This document shows, piece after piece, positions 37,619 through 48,488 of a stretch of DNA of 64,000 nt (position 1 is the stretch's first letter; each line of letters begins with the position of its first letter). The DNA comes from Hybos culiciformis. Its lineage: Eukaryota > Arthropoda > Insecta > Diptera > Hybotidae. Position numbers and translations under genes: made by a program. The notes under the pieces are model-generated. The model was not told where the DNA came from. It saw nothing but the letters and a program-made list of their open reading frames with translations, and ran no database searches. The stretch spans positions 45,943,525-46,007,524 of the forward strand of contig OZ023273.1 in assembly GCA_964007475.1 (NCBI GenBank), in the 5' to 3' direction.

Positions 37619-38126
37619 CAATTGTCTCTAAAATTTTAATAAACAACAGTAGCCTACTTTCAGGCTTTTGAAATTTTTAGAAAATACTTTTCAAAAATAG
37701 GTGCAGAAATCAATTTAACAGAATTTTTGGAACTGCAAATTTCGCAGTGCAGGGATTTTTATTTTCATGAATAATTTTATACATTTTTTTGCTGTTAAGT
37801 TTTTTTCCATGATTTGAATATGTATAAGGAAAAAAGCACTGCCACAGAAGCAGTGCGGCTGTATTATACTTTCTGAAAAATTTAAAACAAATATGGCAAA
37901 TTTTTTTTTGTTATGGGATTTTTGAATGTATAGAAAAATGCACTGCTTCAGAAGCAGCACAATTTTCATATGATGGGATGTTTTTTGTTTGTTTTTAATT
38001 TTCAAAACCGATTTTCATATACATAATGTGTATGGGTAGGTATATATCATAAAAATTTTATAATTGAAAAAAAGAGGTTTTTATGTTTAGCAGCACCCTT
38101 TTTCAAAACTTCCACGAGCCCCACTG
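37619..38126. mobile_element. Non-autonomous hAT element (family A, 5'-truncated copy)
   Basis: Closely similar over its whole length to the 11458-12101 element from its middle to its right end: shared AGTAGCCTACTTTCAGGCTT, TTTTTGGAACTGC, CACTGCCACAGAAGCAGTGC and CTGCTTCAGAAGCAGCAC. It ends in CCCCACTG at 38126 as the family does. The left 150 bp or so, with its terminal repeat, is missing, so it cannot transpose. Confidence 0.88.
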
Positions 38127-38341
38127 ACCACAGCATAAATTATGTTTTGACTCGCAACATAAAAAAAGGGTTGTCATTTGAAAAAATTGCTGAAAGAGTC
38201 AATTTAAAAAAAAAAAGTGAAATGTTAAAAGTTTTATTTTGAATGTTGAGGCAACTATATATTTCATTCTGATTTTAAAATATATTTAAACCCCAAATAA
38301 ATTAATAATATTAATTTGGAAAAAAAATTTCACTGATAACC

Positions 38342-38753
38342 TGGGGATTATACTAGCCAGTAAAACTGTCTTGACGAAGACAGTATTTATATGTGTTGGT
38401 GAATTTTTATTATTTTATTCATTTTAAATTCACTGTCTTCTCTGCTGTCCGGATTTAAATCTGGACAACAGAGAAGACAGTGACAAAGACAGTACAGTCG
38501 GGAAAAAATTAAAAAACAAAAAAAACTTATGATTGCTAATAAAAAACTTAAATAAATGCCGTATTTTTTTTTTTTTCCTGTACATCATAAAAAAAAGTGA
38601 CAATTATGAAAAATAATAAATTTTCTGATATAAAAAATCTGGACAATAAAAAAGACACCCAACTTACTGTCCGGTTTTTTTTCCTTACAAAACATACAAA
38701 AAACTAATCAATGATCCACTGTCCGGACAGTTTACTGTCTAATATAATCTGGG
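38342..38753. mobile_element. 404-bp inverted-repeat element built from ACTGTC/GACAGT motifs
   Basis: Inverted ends GATTATA(C/T)TAG(C/A)CAGTAAA, then ACTGTC, lie at 38346 and 38749, with TGGG on both outer sides (possible 4-bp duplication). Inside are several hairpins made of ACTGTC and CTGTCCGG: ACTGTCTTGACGAAGACAGT near 38365-38384, arms CACTGTCTTCTCTG near 38430 and 38470, and ACTGTCCGGACAGT near 38718. No coding capacity. Confidence 0.78.
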
Positions 38754-41566
38754 GGTAAATAACAATAACTTTTAGTTATAAAATATTCATACAAGTATTC
38801 ATACATGTAGCATTGTACACCTATTTCATAAAGTAAAGTATCTGCCATAGAAAATATATTTCGTCCCGCCAAAAAATCTATGTTTTTTTTTACTCAAAAT
38901 CTATCATTGTGTTGAATAAAAATGATCAGGGATGGGATGGTTGCTTTTTTTAAAGTTACGAAATAAAACAAGACTTTTAATTTTATAAACTCATCACAGA
39001 GAACATTTTATTTCTATTTTTTCTAATTTTCACATTTTTATAAAAAAAATTTTAAATGAAATATATGCGCACACGTATGAAAAAATTAATCAAATAAATT
39101 GTATTGAAATTTTCACAACATTTGAAATTACATTCAACGTTTGTAAGAAGGGAACCTAATATACTTACTAAATTATTTTCTGTTACATGTAAATCGAAAT
39201 TTTCAGAAAACTTATCCTGCAATATTTTAATATAATTAAGAAAGTTTTGAGGAGGAACTGTTAATTTACATTTTTCAAACTGTTTAAAATTTACGAAGAT
39301 AGCATTTATTTTTTCCCATTTTTCACTTTTTAATTTTTTTTCATGTTTTTTTCACAAAAAATTGGTTACAGTTAATATTAATTATTATTTTAATTTCTCA
39401 CATTTAAATCACTAGCGTCAAGCTTTAAAAAAAATTCTCACATCCCTAAAATCGAAAAATTAAAGCAAAACAAAAATCATATGATTTTTATTTATTAGTA
39501 TTGAGTATTTAAGGGAAACTATGACGCGCTTAAGGCCAAATAAATGTAAACAATGCATTTATTTTATAAAAAAACCAGGTGACTATGATAATTTTTTGTC
39601 TTTACAAAAAATTAAAAAAATTGTAAAATATAAGTAATTTTACGGTTTTCAAAAATTTTAAAAATAAGAAAATAGTTTTAAGTCGAAAATAAAACGAAAT
39701 GAACTCACTTTGTTCTTAAAAAAGTACTTAATTTTGGATTTTAAAAAAACCTTCGAAAAAAACTTAAGTAAAAGGAATCAGAAAGACACCTTGTAAGAGG
39801 GAGGTGAATTTTTTTTTTTTTTTTTCATTAAATTTTCGTTATTCCTTGTTACCCTACTATAGAAATATGTTTACTCTGACATGTAGTTATGTATGATACA
39901 GTTATATTCATACATGTAGTTATGTAGGTACATTGTTACATTATGTAAGAAATAATCTGGGGCCAAATTCTACTTCGAAAGACATTTTAAAAGACATATT
40001 TAATATTTTTTTTATAAGTTTCTTAAAAAATGTCCTCATTAAAAAAAAATTAAATTAGATTTCTTTTAAAGTATATTTTATTTATTCCACATAAACATAA
40101 ATTTTCTTAAATTGCTAACATCATAGAAAGTTATACCTATTATGGGTATTATTGGTGAGGTAAGCCACAATAATAAAAATTTATAAAATTTGGACGGAAT
40201 GACATTTATTTTATTAATAAAATTAATTAAAAAATTAATATAAAATTATATAGATACAATATTAAACAAACATTTTTTTATATAAAAATGGACGGAATTA
40301 TGTATAATATTTGACCTAAATCTAATTATATTCGAATTTATTCATCAGATTTAAATTCAATATATTGATGAATTGTAAAATCTTCATTTTTAAATACGTA
40401 TTTGCTCATAAAAAAGTCAAGCTATGAAGCAATCAATCAACAGATTTTCGATAATTAATTTTTAAAAATATTTCATTTTATTAATAGTCAGTAAAAAAAT
40501 ATATTCAAACTATTTGCGTGGAAAGTAAATTTTTGTTTTTTTTTTTATTTTAACCTTTCCTTATTACATAACTTTTTTTTTTAAATCTGTGTCGGTTAAT
40601 AGCTTGAATAAATTTTATACTTATTGGATACCGGAACCGAGAGAAAGAGTAAATATTGTCGTTTGGATGGAAGAAGTGATTCGAGTTTACCGAAGTGTTA
40701 AATTTTTTTGTGCTTTCAATTCATTCTTCTTCTTTAGAAAAATGTTGAAGATTAAATAACTATCCAATGGTTTAAGATTAAAAGTCAATCGATAAAAGTG
40801 CATTTTTAAGAAACTATAAAATTGCACTTGATCATTTCTTCCAGCCATCCAACGATATAATATGTAATTTGATTTTATTAAAATTCTAAACTTAAGAATT
40901 ATCAATTTAGTAAAAAAAAGAATGTAAAAAAAAACAAAACCCATTTTTCTTCGTAAAAAAAACCAAAATTTTAAATAAAATATTACATGAAAGATTTGTT
41001 ACTTTTTACTTAGTAAACTAACAGCTACTACAATATGAGGTGTAAATCAATAAGGCATTTATTGGATTGAATGAGATAAATTTTTTTTTATATAAGAACA
41101 CTTAAATTGGGGTTTGTTCAGGGTTAAAAATTTTATTTTATAATTTCACTCTTATTGCTCTTTATGGCAACGATCTTATAAATAAAACGATATTTTAAAA
41201 ATCCTCTTAGGGAACGAAAAAATAAAAATAAATTATTTCGCTCACAAGAATGATATTTTTCTTGTTTTTATTTTCTATGTTAGGAAAGATAAAATGTTCT
41301 AGGAGTGAAAAAAATAAACAAAAATATTTGCCTTTTTTTTATTTTTATTTTAGGAGCAAAAAAAAAAAATTTTTAATTTCCTTCCCAAAGAGCGATTTTT
41401 ATTTATTTATTTTTTATTTCCTTTATAAAGAATGGAGGTAGGAGTGAAAAAAATAAAATTTTTAACTCTGGGTTTGTTGTTTTTTTGCACTTACTAAATA
41501 TTAATTATAATCTAATAAAAAAAATATATTTCTTCTTTAGAGTTGAATTACCAAATTTCAATTTGT
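38754..41566. other. Gene-free AT-rich stretch
   Basis: No exon recognised. The last few hundred bases are the 3' side of the minus-strand claudin-like gene, with AATAAA-type signals on that strand near 41400-41412. Confidence 0.55.
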
Positions 41567-43347
41567 TTATATATACCCTTGCACGCTTCTTGGATGTGAA
41601 TGCTGTGAATGTTGGGAATGAATACTTTGAGCATAATGATATGGTCGAGGTGGCACATATCCTGGTTGTTGCATTTCCATTTGAGCTACCAAATTTTTGG
41701 CTTCTGATCTTGATTTATACGCTCGTTTTGCTTCAAAAAATAAAATCAAGGTAGCGACCGCAAGAAAAATTAATGAAAGCACTGCTAATGAATATGCCCA
41801 TGAAAGAACATTGAACTTTGGATATAATAACCAGTCTCGACGATAAGCATTAGAACCAAATACCGAAACGCCCAGAAACATACAAATACCTAAAATATCA
41901 ATTAAATTATTCAAATTTTATTCAATAAGTAAAAAAAATTTAATTGTGATTAGTTTTTTCATTAATAATTTAATTTTTAATACTCAAATAACTTACTTGA
42001 AACTAACAAACCAATACATGTTACACTTATTATTCGCCATTCATGTTGTAATACTATTTTTAGAGGCCAACGCACAACAACCAATGCTAGAAAGCCCAAT
42101 GTCAAAAATGTTAAAATAAAGGCAATGCAAACAAAACCTTGTACACACATCAGCCAAGCTGGAACAAGCCATTCTCTAATAACGTAATATTCCTTAAATT
42201 AAAAAAAAAAAACAAATTAGCTGTGCTGATACAAAATATTTGAATATTTTTGAAATTTTCTCGTAATTAAAATAAACTCACGTAGCTGAATATATTGTGA
42301 CAGCCATTAAATGTTTTTATAAATTGATAATTGGGAAAAACAAAATTATTAAAACAATATTCCCATAATCCCATATTTCTGAATTGGGTGGCTTGATAAG
42401 CTTCTTCGTAAGCTTCGATCCAATATCTTAAAAAAAATATAAATATTATTAATAAAGAAGTAGAAGTAAAGTATCAAACTTTATTTCTTGTCGGAATATT
42501 TTGTTGTCGCTACCCACCCTACCCACATTCATCAAGAGTCAGTTCCGAAATTAGCAACTACAAATTATAAAAATTGTAATCAAATTTTAACTTTATGGAT
42601 TGATCGACGATAAGATTTTAAAATTTTTTTTTTTTAACTCACTTAAAATCATTCATATAGATTTTTTTAAATTCTGGAAAAAGTAATTTTTTAAACCCAT
42701 AATAATTTCAAATTGTAGTGTAGTATAGGACTTTTAATTTATTTTAATTTCAAAATTGTTCCAAGAATGGATAAAAAATTTAATTAAAATTATCGTAGAC
42801 CTTACTGTTTCATCTCAGTAGTATTTACAGAATCATCAAATTAAAAACCAAAAGAATTTTTAAAATCTGAAAATTTTTATTGGCAAAAAAGGGAGATTTC
42901 ATGTTTCAAGATTGCGATAGTAGATTGTGATATTTCGAAAAAGACTCTTAAGTTAATGTTCTAGCCAAAAAAAAAATAGGCTTTTCAATACAGATAGGTA
43001 CGACTAAACTTATATTACCATTTGTTTTGTTAATAGATACGTATTTCAAATTTTGAAATTGTAAGGTGTGTACTTACGGTGAACAAAAAGCCATTAACAA
43101 AAATATTCCTCCAATGTAGGCAATTAACGATGCAGCAATAATTCCATCTAAAAATTAAAGGATATTATTTTAATCAATAAAGTTTTTATGAATCAATATT
43201 AATATTAATTAATCAATACGGTAATTTTATACCTAGTAAAAAAAAAAGGGATGGGCCCGCGAAAAATATGAATTTACTATATACAAATATGAACTTACTC
43301 GATGCTTTTGGATATTCATTTTTTCCACTTTCAACACTAGAAGCCAT
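41567..43347 (-). CDS. Claudin/PMP22-superfamily four-pass membrane protein (gene A)
   Basis: Five exons (43299-43347, 43078-43147, 42282-42426, 41997-42192, 41567-41889) sum to 783 nt, 260 residues, all with GT-AG junctions in phase. Membrane segments fall near 19-39, 103-128, 143-165 and 182-206. The first extracellular loop carries the claudin signature: W42, GLW at 59-61, C64 and C82. Short N-terminal and longer C-terminal cytoplasmic tails are present; the tail is rich in Y, P, H, Q and S with the tandem HSQHSQHSH. Insect members of this superfamily act at septate junctions or as other membrane scaffolds; the exact orthologue is not clear to me. It is divergently oriented to the DUF4806 gene and on the same strand as claudin-like gene B, 5 kb away. 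Codons and splice sites are intact, so it looks functional. Confidence 0.88.
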
Positions 43348-44096
43348 GTTTACTTTCCTTCGTTTATTTTCTTAATTTAAAAACAAATTAATTAGTTTTT
43401 TTTATTAAACAAAAAATTGAAATTTTTCACTTTTCTTTAATTACTACTTATACTTACTACACTACCTAATTATTATTTTGTTTTGTTATGTTGCCTACCT
43501 ATATATTTTTATTATTATCTGACAGTGACAAATATTACAATGTCTGTACATTGTACATAGGCATACATAGGTATATAGTTAATGTATATACAAGTATACA
43601 ACGCATAAAAACAATGAAAGATACCCAGTAAACAAAATCAAATGTTTATGGACGGCGTTTGATCACGTTTGATATATTTTATTTATTGTCAAAGTTTGAG
43701 GATAAAAGCACAAATGTCAAGCTGTGTGGTTTAAAAAAAAAAATTAGGCAAAAAGGGAATGCAAATGCAAAATAAAAAAAAATTATTAAAAGCAAATTTA
43801 TTAAATCATTAATATGAAAAAAATTGTTTTTTGTTTTTTATTTTGGCTACAATAAATAACACGTTAATAATTTTATTTCTTGTTTGATTCGTTGGTTAAT
43901 TCGTGAAACCTACTCAAAACTTACCGTTCATATGTATTTCATACAATTTCACATAATTTACTTTTATTATTATAAAGTTCTCGAGCGTTGGTTACTTTCG
44001 TTATATTGTGAGTTTATGAGTTGTTAATCTCCAGACTTATGTTATAAAACTCAGTTAAGTAGAAGTGTATTAAATGGTGTAACAAAAGCATCTTAC
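43348..44096. other. Upstream region of claudin-like gene A
   Basis: Probable 5' UTR and promoter of gene A, then gene-free DNA up to the MITE. No core promoter motif was clear enough to call. Confidence 0.4.
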
Positions 44097-44420
44097 GGGC
44101 TGTCTACATTAGCGATTTAGAATCGCGCGTATTTATGAATGTATTGTATTTTTTCTGTTTCATTTATTAGTATTTGTGTTTGCTCAATATGCCACTGGGT
44201 TAGATTTACAGCATGCGATTTTTATACATTTTTCCAAATTGTACCATTTTAGTTGATTTAAATGTCAAATTAATAAAAAAAAAATAAAATTTGTGAGAAA
44301 TGTCAAAAAATACGCATGCATGCGTATTTTGCTGCGATTTTGGATTTTGTATAAAGATACACGAATACATTTAAAGAACAAAATCGCATGCAGGAAAAAT
44401 ACGCTAATGTAGATACCTAG
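44097..44420. mobile_element. 324-bp MITE between divergent genes
   Basis: Ends GGGCTGTCTACATTAGCG (left) and, reverse-complemented, AGGTATCTACATTAGCG (right), with TTAC just outside both ends (44093-44096 and 44421-44424). Subterminal GCATGCGATTTT occurs in inverted orientation, and a perfect 24-bp palindrome centred on CATG lies at 44307-44330. No coding capacity. It sits about 490 bp upstream of the DUF4806 start codon. Confidence 0.78.
44307..44330. repeat. Perfect 24-bp palindrome
   Basis: AAAATACGCATG followed by its exact reverse complement, inside the MITE; the CG-containing core is unusual in this AT-rich DNA. Confidence 0.95.
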
Positions 44421-44424
44421 TTAC

Positions 44425-44909
44425 AAGGTTGAAAATGTTTTAAAGTTCGTCGCTTTCAATACATATAATAATATCTCAGGGATAAAATTACTATAAATAT
44501 AAAAATGTGCTTTTACTTTCACAATTAAAAATGTACTATTTTTTCAACCAAAATACCTTAAACGACAACACATATATTTTTAAGGCAAGAATTTTTTTGA
44601 AGTTGATTGTTTGTTTTTTTGCATTTATAAATAATTAATAATAATGAATAATACATAAATAAATAATAAAAATAAAATTTTTTTTTATATATTTATCATT
44701 TTTACTAAACTCCATACTCCACATCGAGAACTCGAATAATTGGACTGGAATTTCAACTTGCAAAAATTAACAACACAACGAAATAAATTTACGAATTTTA
44801 TTATTATTATTTTCCGTCTGGACTAAGCCATTAAATAGGTTTATACTAAATTACAGAGTACTGACTGAGTAGTGAAGAAAATTGGTCACCTCGATCTCCA
44901 TCAGCTGCT
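44425..44909 (+). promoter_or_regulatory. 5' region of the DUF4806 gene
   Basis: AT-rich upstream DNA, then a normal-looking leader. An acceptor-like TAAATTACAG near 44855 suggests a 5' UTR intron. No TATA box or initiator could be assigned. Confidence 0.35.
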
Positions 44910-46240
44910 ATGGATTCTGCCGCGAATTCTGTTTTTCAAATTGAATATTTAGAGGAGCCATTCGATGAACAAAACTCACCTGTAGAAATTGAAGCAGAGA
45001 GTTTAGAGGAATTAACATCAGAAACTCAACATGAACTATTAACGAATAATACCTCTGATGAGAGCATCACAATAGTGAATAACAAAATAACAATTGGTCC
45101 AAATTTTCAATTAACTGACACAAAAAGATCTTTAGAATTCTTAACAAAGGAATACAGTCAAATGTTACGAACCCTAAAAATTATTCTAGTAACTTTAAAT
45201 GACTTGAAACATGCTTTGGGTTTGAATAGAATGATACAACCATCTATGCGATTGCCTGTTGAAACTATTGAAGATTTAGAAATTTTGGATAGTGAATGTG
45301 AAGGAAATAGATTACGTTCATTTTTCAGTCGTTATAAAAATTGTCGAATAACCACGATTATTGATGCTAAACTATTAGTAGAATATAATTGGAGTGGACA
45401 TCAGGGAAAACGAAAATTTACAGAACTTCGTTTTTTAAATGAGGCACTTTATCAAAATGTTAAAGGCCCGGAAATAGTAAACTTATCTGATTATGAAAAT
45501 TACATTAAAAATGAATTGCGAAAAGTTAAAGATAGTATTAATCAAAATAGACATAGGCAAAAATTGGCTAATAATTTGAAAATAGTAAAAGAAATTCAGT
45601 TTGAAAAAAATTCTAGCACAACAGAACACGATAGTTCAATAGGGCCACTTTTTGTGAAAATTCCAATTAAAACAATTCCAGAACTTGAATATTTAAATCA
45701 ACAGTGTCGAAAAAACAAGTACATTGATTTTTTTAAAAGTTTCAAAGATAATTTTCATCTTTCTGATATTATTGATGAAACCATATTATTCGAATATAAT
45801 TGGAATGGAGTTCAGGATAAAAAAAAATTTGCCAAATATCAAAATTTGCATAATACTTTATTTGGTATGTTAAGTTAATGATGATATTGAATTTTTTTTT
45901 CATTAAACTTAATTATATCTGCAAGAATTTTTGTAAATGGAGAGAAAATGAGGAAATTTAATTGTTATAATTTTTCGTGATAAAATTTTTTGTTTATTTA
46001 AAATCGACTGTAGGTATATAAAATATTTACTTTTGTTTTATTTTTTTAGAGGTTTTAAAAGATGACAATATGAACGATTTATGTCAATATGAAAACTTAA
46101 TTAGAATTGAACTGAGAAAAATCCATAATAAATTTATACAACAAAAACGACGTCTTGATGAAAAAGGTCAAAAAGAAACTGTTGGTATTACACAAATCAA
46201 AAAAATTCGAAAAAGCGAGCATACCTACCAGGGACAGTAA
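44910..46240 (+). CDS. Protein with two DUF4806-like modules
   Basis: Exon 1 (44910-45864) and exon 2 (46050-46240) join as TTTG|GTATGT...TTTTTAG|AGG to give 1146 nt, 381 residues. After an acidic N-terminal 110 residues come two copies of the same module, at about 116-215 and 251-360. Each has a T-I-x-(D/E)-L-E-x-L start, FF(S/K)xxK, an E-Y-N-W-(S/N)-G core followed by basic residues and KF, and a closing YEN.I...LRK helix. The Y-N-W-x-G-x-x-x-K-x-K-F core is the recognisable part of the insect domain DUF4806, of unknown function, usually single-copy and often near DNA-binding domains. Reading through the donor instead gives a short alternative end (GMLS, stop); without the splice the second module is broken. 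No membrane segment; probably nuclear or cytosolic. Function is unknown. Confidence 0.85.
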
Positions 46241-46268
46241 ATTTTTGAAATGTGAATTATTGAATTAG

Positions 46269-46274
46269 AATAAA
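46269..46274 (+). promoter_or_regulatory. Poly(A) signal of the DUF4806 gene
   Basis: AATAAA 29 bases after the stop codon. Confidence 0.6.
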
Positions 46275-48455
46275 TTAATTAAATTTTAATACTGGACATG
46301 TTTAAAGCTTTTCTATAGATGTATAAACTAAGTTGAAAAATATAGAACAGTACTTCATAAATGAAGTATGGACCCCGTTTTCAACATTTCAATTTAAAAT
46401 ATCTTCGAATCTTTTTTTTTTATATTTCTACAACAACTCTCTAACATTACTACACATTACTCAACTAGGATGCGCTCCTACAAAATATGAAAATGGTTTT
46501 GAATTTTTTCAATCAGGTTGAAAAACTTATTAAAAAACACCCTCAAGTAAAATTTTGAGTTCGCCAATTCAAGTTGAATAAACATCCAATTCGTCTGTAA
46601 CATACATTAAACAAATTAAATTTTCAATTTTTAAACACGCATATTTTTCAATTTTTGTTTGTAGTAATAGTTCATTTTAGAAAGATTGATTCAAAAGATT
46701 GCTGATTACGAGCATTACAAATTATGTTTATGTAAATTTGGTTTAGTAAGTACTGCCTGCGCCTGTGATTAATGACTAAAGATGGGATTCTCCTATAACT
46801 TTTAACTTTATTCATTAAATATTATTTCTTACTTTTAAAACAAGTAAGTATTAAAACAAGTATTGTTGTGAAATCGAAAAGATTTTGAAGTAGATTTAAA
46901 TTGTACCATAAAAGCTCATAGGACATAGACAACTTAGGAATTTTTAAATTGGGGTTTTATTATGAGATTTTAGCTTTATTTATGTTTCAAATTGTGTAAT
47001 ATAATACATTCCGAATTCGTTTTATTTTTTAAAGTCCAATAATGCTGTATCTTAGAAATATGTCCTCATAAAATTGTTTTTATTAAATGTATCAAAAAGG
47101 CTTCGAGGTTTTAAAAAAAAATATTCCTTTTTTTAACATTAATAGAGTAATAATATTTTTAAAAAGATTTTATTTGCAACTTTGATGGTTTTATTATCAT
47201 TATACAAACTTACATTATTATTTAAAATAAAAATTTATTATTATACGATTTATTTTTAAAAATTAATTATTTGGTTTTTTTTTAATTGATTCCATGATTT
47301 TTTTTTTATTAATTTAAATCTTCGTTTGAATTTATTCATCATATCATAACAAAAACAATAATTAGGCAATTGTTTTGTAAGTACTAATAAATTAATTAAA
47401 TTAAAAAATAAATCGAAATGTTTATACTTAGTGGATGAGATTAAAAATAAATTAAGAGGTTTTAATTCGAGAAAAATTAAAATCGAAATATTTGCTTTGT
47501 GATAAAAACACAATTTTGTAAGACATAATAATTAATTCATAATTCAAAAGGATACATTTCGTTAATTGCTTAATAAACAAAACTTTAGCTACTTCGGCAT
47601 TATTCAAAGGTAAATAAATACAATTTAATCGTGTTAAATAAACGTTGTTTTAATGATAAGCTATTATTTATTTAAATGAGACGATCATAAAATCTACATC
47701 AATTTGCTAATTTTCTGTCTGTAAGGAATGGAATAAAATGAGGTATGAAAATTATAATTGATAACTTTTATAAGACTTTGATTTATGTATAGTAGCTACT
47801 GTAGGATTTGTACAACGTTAAACAATTTATTAAAAAAAATCAATAATAAGGAATATTGTCCATATTGTCCATGAATCTATTCTTACTCTCACTCAATAAA
47901 TCTTAGCAAAACAGGAATATTTAAATTTTTAAAAGTACAATTTTAATGTCAATATTATTTTCGATTTACATTTTTTCAACCAATTAAAAGACAAAGTTCT
48001 GCCACAAAATAATATGTATGTATATGTAATATTGTTTGGCCGCGAAAAGTTGTTTATTATTCATGATAAGCAAAATATTTAAAAATTATTAAAACTTGTT
48101 TCTCAATATCGTTTTGCGGCAGCTTTCCCCGTTAAGTTAAATTTTAAACTTAAATACCTATAAATATAATATAAAAATAATGTGTGCTACAACTAAATCA
48201 TTACATTTAATGGTGTTTACAAAATATTAGTGTGGTGTATATAATTATAAAAAAACTACATAATCTAATTAATTTTATTCCTAAAATTTTTAACAATAAC
48301 AAAATTATTGATTTTATTAATACATTTTTGTATTAATATTTCATTACGTAAAAATTGTACATTTAAAATAATTCGCTTAGAAAAAGTTTCTATTAAAAGT
48401 GGACGGATTCGTAAAATTTGTTATTTTTCAGCATTAATATCTTACGCTAAGAATA
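46275..48455. other. Intergenic AT-rich DNA
   Basis: Lies between the convergent 3' ends of the DUF4806 gene and claudin-like gene B. No gene seen; frames at 46.3 and 47.3 kb are low-complexity. Confidence 0.6.
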
Positions 48456-48461
48456 TTTATT
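48456..48461 (-). promoter_or_regulatory. Poly(A) signal of claudin-like gene B
   Basis: AATAAA on the minus strand, about 28 bases past the stop codon. Confidence 0.6.
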
Positions 48462-48488
48462 TAATCTTATACCAAAGTTTAATTTAAA

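Noticed and set aside
41485..41754. 89-codon plus-strand frame
   Set aside because: Antisense shadow of the last exon of claudin-like gene A.
43620..43700. Candidate inverted repeat around the GGACGGCGTTTGATCACG stretch
   Set aside because: Only a very short self-complementary core; no matching arms found.
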